A stretch of DNA of 64,000 nucleotides. It comes from Nereocystis luetkeana (taxonomy: Eukaryota > Sar > Phaeophyceae > Laminariales > Laminariaceae). This document shows positions 20,679 through 32,039 of the stretch, one piece after another. The notes under the pieces are model-generated. The model was given only the letters and a program-made list of their open reading frames with translations, did no database searches and was not told the DNA's origin. The first letter of the stretch is position 1. Every line of letters starts with the position of its first letter. The DNA lies in NCBI GenBank assembly GCA_031213475.1, contig JARUPZ010000016.1:5334699-5398698 (forward strand). The letters are read 5' to 3'. The position numbers and the translations under genes were made by a program.

Positions 20679-23600
20679 CTGTTCAAACGACCAGAGAGAG
20701 CAGGAGAGACGTTGACTAATGATGAATGATGAAAAAACGACAAAAAAATACAGCTGTGAAATCGAGGGTTTCGTCGAAACTAAATCTCTGCAAGCTGTGC
20801 GTGATACTTCGATCGCGCGTACCACGGGTCTTATATGTTTAGAGCGGGGAGACGAAGCTTGTATGAGTGTAATTATTTGTTGCTTGTATTAGTGTAATTA
20901 TTCGTTCCATATGTCGAGGGTTTCGTTCACAGTGCATACCAGTATATACAGACACACGGGGATAGCCGGGGGATGGAGGGGGGAAAGAAGCACGCAAGAA
21001 CGCTCGAGACGATACAACATCGACACGCCGAAAAAAAACAGCACGATATTCGTTCGTTTCATCCTTCTATTTGCGAACTTGATCAAGTACAACCCCCCCC
21101 CCCCGACCCCGCCCCTCCCCCCCTCTCCCCCTAATCAATATTTGCGCTCTTTCACGAAATGTACAAGTGTTATTGCACTCTTTGTTTGCACAGCGGCGAT
21201 GCAAACGGTGCTCGGCGACACGAAAGCGAAAGGTTACAACGCTACACACTATTGACACGATCTATCCCAACTATTAATACTTCGTGCCACGTACCGACAC
21301 GCTAAGAGCGTTGAGTCCGCACAGGGGTAAGTAAGTGTGTGCGCTCGTTTTTCAGCGTTTGTTCGTTCGTTCGTTCGTTCGTTCGTTTTTTTGTTTTTTT
21401 TTCTCAAAAACGGGAAGGTTTTATTTACCAATACCGAACGAAGTGCTTTTCGGGGGGAAAAAAAAATCGGAAATAGGCTAGCTGGTCGAGAGCTTTCGTT
21501 TTCCGAAAATGTACGTATTGTCCGACGCTTTCAGCACCCTTCCTTACCGTTCGTCGTTGAGAGAACACGAGCGCTCAAAACCGATCGCACCCCTTCGTAC
21601 CCTGTGCAATCTGAACACTCTTTACGGTAAATAGTAAATAGTAAATAACCCTTAGTGGGCCTCGGGAGGCGAAAAGGGGGCGCCCGGCACCATAGCATAG
21701 GGGGGGAACCTCAGCGAATACAAGAAACGCGCGACGTCCTGAAAAAACGTTCGCCAGTTCATCGTCATTAACTGAACTTGGCCCCGAGAGCGTCACCTGC
21801 GACCAAAACACCTTCATTTACGTACGTACGTACCACCATCAGCGAATCTCGACCTCTTTGACAACAGCGGCTCTGCGCTTAGCCTCCAAAGGCCGTCATC
21901 GGCCAGTGTTCTGAGACCAGTCCCTGTGAGGCAACCTCCAGGACAGCCATGTCATGTCATCACCAGACGATCCGAATCCAAAAATACCCCTATTACGGGG
22001 GACCCAAATATTGTTAGTAAAAATGGCTAAATATATATGTATGCCATAGGTCCTGTTAACTATGGTCCCCCGTAACAGTAGAAGAGAGTCGACTTCGCAG
22101 GCTATACTATTCCGGGGGGGGGGAATATTAAATAGGACCTACGGTACGCACAAAAACCTATATATTGTCAGAAGGCAAATAAATATATACCTGGTATAAT
22201 ATATATATATATTTCGTTTTTTTACTATTAATAACAAGATTTGGTCCTATTTACTATGGTCCCCCCGGTAATGTAATAAAAGCCGAACATTCATCATTTC
22301 GGAAGAATCTCGACCAGGATCTTTCCGACAAATGCCTCCTTTTTGTTCGGTATTGGCAAAACCTTCCCCGTTCTGGAAAATCGAGCGCTGAAACAGGATG
22401 GCACACCTGCTGTGCGAACTGAACGCTCTTTTACGGCAGTCTTCAAGTATAGACACTTGAGTTTCAGGATCGTAGTACCTATGTACCGGCCGTATGTAGC
22501 ACGGCAGGGCAGCAGGGTGCAGCATCCAGTACTCTCACCACAGGTCGTACAGCAGCAGCAGCAGTCTACCACACTCTTTACAGAACGACGTACTCGTAGT
22601 CTACTCTCACACTTCCGTCGGGGTGCCAAAAAGATGGGGCGCCGAAATGGCAGGCAGCGCAAGGCACTCACACGAAGTACATACCGACGAACGGGCAGCC
22701 ACTGCCGCTGCCGCTGCCAACTTTCAATATCAGCTCCTATGCACCAGCCCGACTTCTTGGACACAAACATTGCCACTTTTCATTTCCAAGGTTTGTTTAA
22801 AAAAAAAACATCGGTACCATTCGGGGGGTCACCAACAAAACAAAGCAAAAGCAAAACAAAGCAAAAAAACATGAAAGAAAAAAAAATCCCGATTTTTCGT
22901 TGGACGTTTCATTGTTTTGTTTCGTTTTGATTTGATCTTCGCCTCCAACGATTCTTAGTAGCCGCCCGAGCGTTTTCCCCGTCTACTTTCAAAATTGCAG
23001 ACACCTACCCACCCACCCACCCACCCACCTGATCTTGAGCTCGTGCACGATCTCCTTGACGAGTTCACTCTCGCAGCAGTTGCCGGGGACTATCGGAGTT
23101 CGGCCTTCCGCCGATAACGATGACAGATTGGAGGTGAAGCCGATGAAGCAGCAAACGTTCGATTGCTCTACGTTCCCAAGCTCTCCGTACGGCCTGCGTA
23201 AGCACGTTTGAACACACACACAAACACACTACGTGAGAGGGCGGCATTGGGCCGGCGAGCTGCGGTGCGTGCTCGTAGCGTACCGAAATCTCTTTCTTCA
23301 CATTGTATAATCCTATAAATACTGCTGTCACTGCTATCATACTGCTGTTACTGCTGCCACTACTAACGATAGAACAACGACAACAACGTGAATGCTACAC
23401 ACACACCGTTTCCACTCTTCTTGGCAAAGCTACGTTCAAACCTACGAAAAAAAATCCTATTACGGGCGACCATAGCTAATAGGACCTACGGTATAGATAA
23501 AAACCTACCAGGTATATATTTTACCATTTTTACTAACAATATTTGGTCTTATTAACTATGGTCCCCCGTAATAGAAACAGACACAACACCATCCTTGACT

Positions 23601-25415
23601 TCTACAGCTTCGGATTTTGTGTTTTCAATATACGGGGGCGTATATCATGCATGAGGCCATATGAAAGCCGTAGTACGCGAGATGGAAACATCACAACCAT
23701 TAACAGTATCACACAAAGCATGCAAACACGAGTTTCCACGAAGTCCTCGATCTCACGGCTGTTGTTTTTATATCTCATAAATAAATATCATCCATCTCCT
23801 TCGGGAACTCAGATCCTGTTTTGAAGAAAGCTGGCCATAACCAAAGCTGCAGCGGCACAGAAAAACACCAGCAGCACGAACACCAACCAAGCACAAGTTG
23901 CACACGACCAAAAAAAGCGCGCCACACGAGCACACCGACCACCTGCAAGCACATGCTTCATGTCACATGGGAACAATCACGCCGCCCAAAAACGCCACCA
24001 CACAAGCAGCACCGCCCCTATGTATATATTTATATTACGGGGACCATATTAAATAGAACCTACGGTACATACAAAAACCTATATATTTAGCTTTTTCTAC
24101 TAACAATATTTGATCCTGTTTAATATGGTGCCCCGCAATGGTACATAAACACGCCACCTAACCCCTGAAACCCTGTCAGGACTACTGCAGTCCCGTTTTT
24201 GGGGACAAAACTTCGTACTGTACTCAGAATTTGCGTGATTTGTCTCCAAAAACGGAACTTCAGTTTGAAGGGCACTCCCAGTCCGGCGAAAAAAAATAGT
24301 TGGTACTAGATTCACAAGAGAATGTAAAGCAGCACTAAAAGGACCAAGTGCCAGGCGGCATACCTGTGGGCGATGGCATGGCAGCCGCAGCAGCAGTCCG
24401 AGGTCAGAACCGCCTCTTCCTCTTCCAACACCAGAATTTTCTTGCCGAGCACCCCAGGGCAGAGCGCGGCGCACGTGAACGGGCACGTCACAATCAAGCA
24501 GTACTGGCAGTACGTGTCTGCCACCCCGGAAGAAGAAAGTTCGTCCAGACGTCGGTAATCGGCCCCGGGAGAGACAAGTGGGGGGGGTGGGGTGGAGGGG
24601 TGGGGGCGTACTCGTTCGTTGCTTGCCTTAGTCATTTGGCTATAGACCACGCATCCCTTGAGACGGTGGGGGGCGGGGGGGGGGCGTACTTATTCGTTGC
24701 TTGCTTGAGTCATTCGACCATTTACCACGCATCCCTTTCGAGACGGAGCACCGTTCCTACTCCTATTACCGAGTAGAGACACCTCCAACACCTGGGCAGT
24801 CGGGCGGGGGGGGGGGGGGTTCACATTCGACTTTTCATACTCGTCGGAGAACCATGGTTGTGTGTCCTTCCACAGAAAATACGAAAAAACTTTCAAGATA
24901 TCAAGGATAACTCTCGACGGTAGACGCTCTCGTTTTCGGAGACGGTCACTCTGTTACTGTGGTTGCCCGTTGCAGTCGTGATCCCGCCGCCAACTGCCCA
25001 CCATAGCGACAACATAAACTCCTTTTGGGACTTCACGGGACCGCAGTCCTAACAGGGTTAATACTCGTCTTATTCAGTAGTATTACTGCACGCCCAGACG
25101 TGTGATGAAAAATCACACTAGTCGCCATTTTGGTCGATACACTATAATCGAGATACATGGGCCCAAAAAAAAAAGAAAAAAGGGTTCACGGGATAGTTTA
25201 GGTACTACCTGGTAGCTGTTACAGCGTCACAGCAGTACTATTATACCAATAATTGAATACCTCCCGACACTGCTGTACTCGTGTGGATGGAGTGCGCCAA
25301 GGCTACGTATACATACACATACGCACCACCGAGGCCACAAGCACCACAAGGAGAGCAAGCACGCTTGCCTTCTTCCTCCTCAAGTGCGTACAGACTGTCG
25401 CACACACGCACTCGT

Positions 25416-25468
<53 letters not shown>

Positions 25469-25472
25469 CAGT

Positions 25473-25535
<63 letters not shown>

Positions 25536-27171
25536 GGTCGCACAAAACACACCTGTGCTCAAACACACTTCATGACAGTATGGGCCCGCCAACAAGAAAC
25601 ACCTCGAGGAAATCGGAGGAGGGCTTAGAATCTCCCACATCTCGGGGAGAAAGACCACAGATCAGATAGATCATCCCCACTGTGATGATCTAAATCTTTC
25701 AAGGCGGATAGATCATCTATTATTCCCGATTCTCTACGATCTATGATCTATTTTAGCTCATGGCTGCATCATCTGTGATATCACATGTTTCCCGGGTTGG
25801 ATCTGCATTTTTCCAGGTCCTGCACAGCCCCCCACAAAAGGCAGGCGAGGAACTAAATGACCTTCTGTACACAGATAGATCATGAACTGGCCGGGGGGGG
25901 TGGAATCTTCCGAGACAAGATAAATACTTGTTGAAGCTTGAACATAGACTAGTACCAACAATGGTAACCCCTTCTGGGGCTTCAGAGGCGATGACATCAT
26001 CGGCCATTGCGTGATTGGAGGGGGGGGGGGGGGGGGTGTACTCGATAGGAGAAATGCACTCGATCTCATGCATGGCCGTAGTCGTATGATTGGGGGGGGG
26101 GGGGGGATACTCATTATCGTGCATGGCCGTAGTCGTATGAACATAGATTGGGGGGGGGGGGTGTACTCGATAGGAGAGATGTACTCGATCTCATGCATGG
26201 CCGTAGTCGTATGACTCGCATCCCTACAATGCCGGGACGGAGCATGTCGGGTTTTCACCGACCAGGCAGACATTGCTTGCACCAAGCGCGGGGGGGGGGT
26301 ACTATTAGAAACAGGTGCAAAGTGACCCTGCCCCGACTGCTGGGTGCTCACGCTGCTCAAATCATAGATGGTTGATAGTAACAAATTGACAACCATTGTT
26401 TCGGTCGTTATCTAGGGGGGTTCCCCACAAGGATTTCATACGAGCGATTCAGTGTGGCGCTGGCCTCTGAGCACAGTTTTTCTCTTAAAATCCAATTTTC
26501 GTTTAAGCGACCCTTTAAAAAAGTACCAGGTACGCCCTATCGTTATAGTTCTTGTTCGGCTCTTTCTTATTCGTTGGGCCTATCGTACAGTATGACACGT
26601 ACAGAGACCGCGGTTTTGACCCCTTTACTGGCTGCCCTCCCGCGCCAAAAACCAGTACCGGTACACAGAACGCGACCGCTCTTGAAAAAAATTCGGCCGT
26701 AAAATTTTTGAGGCTGCTTCTTTTTTTCTCGCGATAACTAGTTTGTTTTTGACAGAAGGAACGGTGCTCAGGGTCGGGGTTGCCATACCGAAACCCCCAT
26801 GTACTCGTGGCCAATAATAGCGCCGTCCCCGACGACGGCAACACAGTAAGAAATTGCGTATCGACGCCAAGACTGACGCTTCTAGCTGCTGCGAGAGGGG
26901 GCTACGGCGGCAGGTATTATCAGATCCCACGATATACCCCAAAAAAAACCGTACATCCCATGTTGACACAACCATTTTTGGCTACACAGTATCATTGCTA
27001 TACTCCCTCCTAGTAGCGCGCGCCTTCTGTTAGTTAGCAACCCCAAAAGTACACCTGGACCCGCCCAAAACTGCCTTTGATTGCGGCCGACGAACCGGTC
27101 ACACAGGACCCACCTGTGACATCGTACGTCTTGCGCTCCTCGGTTATCTTCGAAGGATCTCCGCCGAACAT
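20528..27171 (-). CDS. Conserved cysteine-rich ~175-aa protein, four exons, function unknown
   Basis: Exons in coding order: 27171-27114, 24517-24364, 23193-23029, 20678-20528. All junctions are GT-AG and in phase. The protein starts MFGGDPSKITEERKTYDVTD. A Cys-rich hydrophobic patch follows (TYCQYCLIVTCPFTCAALCP), then KKILVLEEEEAVLTSDCCCG, RPYGELGNVEQSNVCCFIGF, a CC-containing turn, ELVKEIVHELKIRMKARGDT, then a predicted coiled coil and MAHLQIP near the end. From memory of protein families this order (PYGELG.V, EIV.ELK.RMKARGDTGQI) recurs in unnamed proteins of algae and oomycetes; I know no function. The start is chosen at MFGG because it fits that family's usual beginning. The 3' end is either TAG at 20528-20530 or a splice at C|GTAAGT (20536). 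Confidence 0.75.
21993..22075 (+). mobile_element. MITE (TTACGGGGG family), left arm deleted
   Basis: TTACGGGGGACC joins directly to CAAATATTGTTAG, so about 15 bp of the left arm are missing. The right end is intact to CCCCCGTAA. TA precedes it; CA follows. Confidence 0.7.
22110..22271 (+). mobile_element. MITE (TTACGGGGG family), diverged and expanded
   Basis: Ends are recognisable (TTCCGGGGGGGG..., GGTCC...CCGGTAA). The interior is expanded by a TA-rich run and contains TACCTGGTA at 22188-22196. Confidence 0.55.
23029..23193 (-). CDS. Cys-rich gene exon 3
   Basis: Acceptor TTACGCAG, donor ATCAG|GTGGGT, phase 2 to 2. It encodes RPYGELGNVEQSNVCCFIGF and later CCESELVKEIVHELKI. The donor lies in a (GTGG)n tract. 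Confidence 0.8.
23460..23571 (-). mobile_element. MITE (TTACGGGGG family) with a 7-bp TACCAGGTA insertion
   Basis: 112 bp, flanked by TA. It aligns base for base with the 105-bp copy at 43080-43184, except that ACCTATATATTT reads ACCTACCAGGTATATATTT. This is exactly a CCAGGTA insertion after TA. Confidence 0.85.
24035..24138 (-). mobile_element. MITE (TTACGGGGG family), copy near 24.1 kb
   Basis: TTACGGGGACCATATT to GTGCCCCGCAA, 104 bp, TA on the left and TG on the right. Intron of the Cys-rich gene. Confidence 0.75.
24187..24259 (+). mobile_element. Small palindromic element GCAGTCCCG, copy 2
   Basis: CAGTCCCGTTTTTGGGGAC ... GTGATTTGTCTCCAAAAACG, the best-preserved hairpin of the three copies. 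Confidence 0.6.
24364..24517 (-). CDS. Cys-rich gene exon 2
   Basis: Acceptor GGTGGCAG, donor CACAG|GTATGC, phase 1 to 2. It encodes DTYCQYCLIVTCPFTCAALC, then GVLGKKILVLEEEEAVLTS and DCCCGCHAIAH. Nine cysteines suggest metal binding or lipidation; this is inference only. Confidence 0.75.
24606..24770 (+). repeat. R-GACGG repeat, tandem copies 3 and 4
   Basis: Two units (24606-24665 and 24688-24770) share CGTTGCTTGCCTTAGTCAT, ACCACGCATCCC and GAGACGG, separated by a G-rich run. Confidence 0.6.
25415..25534 (+). repeat. (CAG)40 microsatellite with two TAG interruptions
   Basis: 120 bases, 40 triplets, almost pure CAG. It lies in intron 1 of the minus-strand Cys-rich gene, so it is transcribed as CUG. 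All homopolymeric Ser, Ala, Leu, Cys and Gln frames here are artefacts. Confidence 0.9.
25650..25885 (+). mobile_element. GATC-rich element, copy 3
   Basis: CAGATAGATCATCCCC, GATGATCTAAATCTTTCAAG, CATGTTTCCCGGGTTGGATC, GGCAGGCGAGGAACTA, ACAGATAGATCATGAACTGG, in the same order as copies 1 and 2. Confidence 0.55.
26010..26290 (-). repeat. R600 fragment f with triplicated 3' end
   Basis: Minus-strand R600. The terminal block CATGCATGGCCGTAGTCGTA occurs three times (about 26068, 26120 and 26195), each next to a G run, followed by CTACAATGCCGGGACGGAGC and CGGGTTTTCACCGACCAGGC. Confidence 0.65.
27114..27171 (-). CDS. Cys-rich gene exon 1 (start ATG)
   Basis: Encodes MFGGDPSKITEERKTYDVT and the first base of the next codon; donor ACAG|GTGGGT. 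An acceptor-like CTAACAG lies 7 bases upstream of the ATG, so a 5' UTR intron, or a further coding exon, is possible. Confidence 0.65.
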
Positions 27172-27178
27172 CAGCAAC

Positions 27179-29190
27179 CTGTTAGCTTGATGGTACGGTC
27201 TGTTTTTTTTTTAATACGTGACAACCAGGTTGCATGGGGACGGACGGTACACACGGCGAGCGACACATTTCTTGGCGGTCATTACACGTACAGTTAGTAG
27301 ATCATACATACAACAAGATTTATGACTGCAGCAGCAGGTACTATCTGTGTTGGTATTGTTGTCGTTGCCTATGTTGCTGGAGGCGTACGTGAAGAACGTA
27401 CTCGTCTGGCAGATGCGCCATGCTGGGATACTGGGACGTTTCGACTCCGTCTCTCGGCCTGGGTCGGGTGGGAGTGGGGGGGGGGGGGGGGGGGGGTGCC
27501 ACAATGGGCGAAAATCGTCGTCTCGCGCCGGGCCGGCCCGCACTCGCCGCGGCGGGAGGGCAGCAGGAGCGAGTCCGCATGCGGCGCAATCTCGGAAACT
27601 ACGCAAAAAACGAGGGGTTGACCCTCCGCCTCGCACCCAGTAGAGCGCTGTTCCGCGAGGTCAAGGGTGTGCGCCGGCGGGGTGAGGGAGGGGCGGAGGG
27701 ATAGGGGCACCTTCGCCGATCACGCCGTGGCTCGGTCGGTTTCGCCATCGATATTTTTCGAAAACCCTTTTGGTGCATGCAGTGAACCGACACAAGAAAA
27801 AATCTGACACTGCGTGCTGTAATTCCGAGAGCGGTTTGTAACCACAACTGGAGCGCAGTCCTTGACGGGTCCATTACTTCTACCTAGGCAGTGTGGGGCA
27901 AAATCGTGTTCAAGTATACCGTAGTTTACTGCATATTCTTATTGATAGCAGGTGGCAGGTGCCGGGTACGTGATTTTGTGAGGCCAAAAAATTACAACAA
28001 TCACGGTCGGCGACACAATGATGGAGCTGGAGAAAGTACGGTGGGTACACCCGTTCAAGAAAGGTCTACCTGGTCTGAGAAAAGCGACGTGACTGTAATT
28101 CGGGAGAAAAGATCGATCAAATCGGCTTTGTCACGAAAACAAATGATGCATCGTACGATCAGCCTTTTTCTTGGGAAAAATGTATTATCTAAACTCGGTA
28201 AATCGGCTCTTGAGTCGGGCTTAAAACGCCTCCACACCACCTGAGCACCTCGAATACAATATTCGGAAGTATTGCGCCATGATGTATGTCTGCATGCATG
28301 CGTGCCTTTCGAGGGCGTCGGAACCTCAACATACTTTCCCATCCGGAAACAAGTATTTCGCTCCATTTGTCCCGATTCAAGAACGCTTTTACTTCTTCCT
28401 AACAATTAGGTTCATGAGCGGGAACCTAATTATGCGCTTTTCTCGCACGTAAAATTCGACCAGCTCAACTCGATAGAGGGCCCGCGATCTCGATTTCTCA
28501 AATTCTGGGATGTAAGATGTATGCATTTCACCCCCCCCTGAAGCGCCGGAGACAACATACTGACAGGTCTGCCGCGATATATACGAATCTCGCACCTTCG
28601 CTATCTACAGTCATACAGCAGTACAGCAGAGGATAGCTGCGATCGCAAGAAAACGAGCACTAAGAAATTCAGGCTGCGATTAACAGGAAAATAGGAAAAA
28701 GGGGGAGCCACTATGCTGCAGTTAGTGTGGAATGCACGCTTTCCCGCATTGTACCTGGTAAGAACCCAGCCTGGGTAAAAAAATGTGTTTCTCATTAGGT
28801 GTCCCGTTACTGATTGCTGTCGGTATGATAACGAGGAGTAAAATTCTAGGGAGCGATGCGACCGAGGATTTTCGCAATCCTGATCAAACAATCGCCGGGC
28901 GTGGGAGTACTCGAGCGGACAGAGACAATTGGAAAACGAGCCCCAAACGTGAAACAGCGTGAGCTTTTTTATCGACTGGACTTTCGGGCTTCTGTCTTCC
29001 TTGCCCTCCTCGTCTCTGTGTCCGGCTCGGCATTCGCCACGGTGCAACACGTACACGGAAACGATTTAAAACACGGCCGGCCGGGATCTATACTCGTACG
29101 TAGAGTCCTTCCATGTAGGCCGCCCGTCCTGTGCTGCTCGTGTCGAAAGCCATCCTCAGTTCGTCGACCTAGGCGATGGTAGTTGTCCGA
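27179..29190. other. Gene-poor stretch, no supported gene
   Basis: A G-rich run is present near 27476-27497. An open frame at 27891-28244 begins with GTG rather than ATG; its 117 codons have a hydrophobic N-terminus but no family match, so I do not call it. No element ends were recognised here. Confidence 0.45.
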
Positions 29191-29194
29191 ATTG

Positions 29195-29285
29195 AAGGCT
29201 GGTCCGGGTCCCGGGCTGGGGTTAGGGTTAGGTTATAGGGGTCGGTAGGGTCTACGCCTGTACCTTGATCCCACCAGGAAGTGCA
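29195..29285 (+). repeat. TTAGGG-bearing dispersed repeat, partial copy
   Basis: GGGGTTAGGGTTAGGTTATAG, then GTAGGGTCTACGCCTGTACC and TTGATCCCACCAGGAA. Same downstream words as 33845-34050. Confidence 0.55.
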
Positions 29286-30173
29286 TCCTACGAGTAGCCC
29301 GAAAACGCGAAGTGCCTTACCCCAACAAAGATTCACTATCATCTAGTTGTATGTCCACCCCTCGAAATTTATTATGAACTCCTAAATTATTACCCCTCGT
29401 GCTTGCAAGTAGACACTATACAAAGCAATACCAGGTACGCGTAAGTCTTGTAGGTGCTCTCTCGTAGGCTCCTTGTTTATGCGACGTGTTTTTTTCTTGT
29501 TTTTCAAATCACACCCTGGACAACAGGTTTCAGCTCAACAGGCAATCGATAGGTTCCTATTCCAATAGGAGGGCTATTGTTGCTTGCGATAGATATCGAT
29601 AGGCACTTTTTGAAGCCTGTTGTGGCCGACAACGGGCATCGATTGGCATCTTCCGTGATCTACAGTTCGGCCAGTAGCCTATTGTACCTATCTATAACTA
29701 TCTTAACGCATTAGCCAAAGAAATAGGTATCGATCGAAATAACCACACACCTATCCTAAGAACAACAGGCTACAGCACAAAACTTTCCGTACAACATATT
29801 GATCAACGAAACAGGTATCGATCGCTACGTCTCTGAATGTACTCGCAAAATAAGTAGATATCGATAGACAATTTTACATAAAAGTCCTGAGAGCAATATC
29901 CTATTGTACCTATTGCTCTGCACCTATTGGTCGTATAAGTATGTATCGATAGACAATTTCACCCTTCCACTGCAGGGGACAATACGTATCGATTTTTTAT
30001 TTTTTTTATTTTTTAGTACCCCATCAGCCTATCGACAGACCAATAGACATATTCAATACCTGGTAAGAGGTAGGCCATATAGTCTAAGGTGCCGGGTATT
30101 GTGGTGTTGTATCTTCGATAGGCTCGTGGCTACGACACCTCAAGTTAGCATAGAGCTTAACCCTTTTAGTACC

Positions 30174-30238
30174 GCAGTCCCGTTTTGGGGACAAACTACT
30201 TGAAATTTGAGTGGTTTGCCCCCACATATGGGAGTGCG
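30174..30238 (+). mobile_element. Small palindromic element GCAGTCCCG, copy 3 (decayed)
   Basis: CGCAGTCCCGTTTTGGGGAC ... GTGGTTTGCCCCCAC; the right arm is eroded. Confidence 0.5.
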
Positions 30239-30896
30239 ATTCTAAAGGAGTTAATAATCCACGCGGCGTGCCCCTTCAGGTTGGCGCAGCATCCCCATAA
30301 TATCCGGCGCCGTCTGTCGTTGCTGTACCTCAAGAGCTTGAGGTTGGTGGTCTTCGCAACAAGGTGGTGTGAGGCTCGATCCTGTAGTGTTCTAGACCGA
30401 CATGTTTGTGTGCCGTGTAGTTTCTTCTTATACCTTGGAAAATACCCTACCAGTATTTAATAGACTATCGGATCAACAACAGGTCGGAGATGATGGGTGT
30501 CGATACCTATTGCGAGCCGCAATGGGTTGGTTTCCGGGTGTATCGACAGGTATCGAAAGCAACAATAGGACAAGGGCAGCGGCGACAATAGCCTATTTGT
30601 GCGTCCGATAGGATTGTGAAGGTGTCCATCGATGGTTATCTTGGACACCTATTAATATATAGTTCGAAGATAATATATACCAGGTAGCGAATATGAAATA
30701 ATGTGGGGAATGGAAAGTGGGAAACGGCTGGCAAAGAAGCGTATGAGGAATACTGCTGATTTACGGAAGGATATTCGGTATACATCGGAATGGTATCTAC
30801 GCTATGTTGTCAGAAGGCAAGCAGAACGATAATAATAGGCTATCGTACGAACATTGCCTTTGCATCGCCATCTATCGATGCGTATAGATAACAGCT

Positions 30897-31165
30897 ATAG
30901 GTTTGCAGTGGTATCGATCGATGCCGATTGATCGAATGAGTAGGCTTGCAATAATGTCGATCAATACCTATTGCTCAACAATTGAATAGGTCTGCAAGGG
31001 TGTCGATCGACACATATTATTGCCGAATTGGTTAGGTTTGCAAGGGTGTCGATCGATGCCTATCGCTCATCAAGTAAACAGGCCTGCAAATATGTCGACC
31101 GATACCTATTGCGCAATTCAATGGGTTTCGCAAGTGTGGCGATCGACACACACATACATAGGGGT
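30897..31165 (+). repeat. 46-bp minisatellite
   Basis: Starts of AGG.TTGCAA are at 30942, 30988, 31034 and 31080, i.e. exactly 46 bp apart, with weaker units on both sides. Each unit contains GTGTCGATCGA.ACCTATTG, a core with inner palindrome TCGATCGA. Confidence 0.75.
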
Positions 31166-31369
31166 CGACACAAACACTTTGCTCAATGAGTAGAGTTGCA
31201 AGGGTGTCCATCGATACATATTGCTTATCGTAACTCTTCAAGTAGGTTTGCAAGGGTATATAGATACCTATTTTTATTAAAAATATCGACCGACAGTTTG
31301 TTGCGTCCCTACCCTAAAAACATTAGCCTGTTACACCTACACATATTTCACGAAATATGTTGGTCCAAA

Positions 31370-31609
31370 GGGTCAGTCTTATCGGAGAGCTTTTCCCCCA
31401 TAATTTCGACATTTTTTTCGCGCAATTTTTCAATCTTCCATTTTTTCCTGATTTTTTTTCCAAATACGTGAAATTTAACGAACTTGATTTTTTTGCTTCT
31501 GGAGAATTTCACGAATAGTGACAGAACGCCTCAGAATATTGACACATATCTCCAATTATTTCCAAACTTTGGAAGTTATGAAAAAAACACTCTCCGATGA
31601 GAATGAGCC
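31370..31609 (+). mobile_element. 240-bp TIR element, copy 2
   Basis: GGGTCAGTCTTATCGGAGAG ... CTCTCCGATGAGAATGAGCC; full-length partner of 9103-9340. No clear target duplication at this copy. Confidence 0.65.
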
Positions 31610-32039
31610 TAGTACGGAGATATCAAGCCTATTGTGTCTATTTATCTGAACCTATGGGCCAAATAGATAAGTAATGCTCGACAATGTCGCATCCATCGTA
31701 AGAACAATAAGCTAGGTACCTGGTACCATTTATCTTAACGTAGTGGTCAAATAAGTAGGTATCGATCGACCAAACCTCACACCCATCCTGAGAGATTTTA
31801 ATCAAATACGCTGGTAAATAGGTATCGATCGGTACTTCTCTGATCATATTGGGAAATCAATAGATATCGATAGACAATTCCACATACCTATCCTAAGAAC
31901 ACTAGCCTATTGTCTACCGGTATATTGCTCTTTACATATAGATCAAATAGATAGCCATCGACAGACACTTTCACCTTCCTGCGTGCAGGGGGCAATATAG
32001 TTATATCACATATCTTAGTAGGGCCTAAGCTTCTATATG

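Larger units (their letters stand above)
29520..32010. repeat. Degenerate tandem repeat block around TATCGATCGA
   Basis: About 2.5 kb in which TAGGTATCGATCGACA / TGTCGATCGATACCTATTG words recur dozens of times, in one orientation in the left part and the opposite in the right part. Other elements (30174-30238, 31370-31609) are inserted in it. A regular 46-bp core is listed separately. No gene is supported. Confidence 0.7.

Noticed and set aside
25241-25658. Poly-Leu, poly-Cys, poly-Ser and poly-Ala frames
   Set aside because: Artefacts of (CAG)40.
27599-27874. Alternative first exon for the Cys-rich gene (MAKPTEPRRDRR)
   Set aside because: It would join in phase, but the donor is weak and the family-like start MFGG lies in the next exon.
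27891-28244. 117-codon plus-strand frame with a signal-like hydrophobic start
   Set aside because: Begins with GTG, no family match, no supporting splice or neighbour evidence.
31717-31725. TACCTGGTA at 31717 as an insertion footprint
   Set aside because: Aligned to the related unit near 29690 the lengths are equal, so this single site may have arisen by substitution. It is kept in the count but not used as evidence for insertion.
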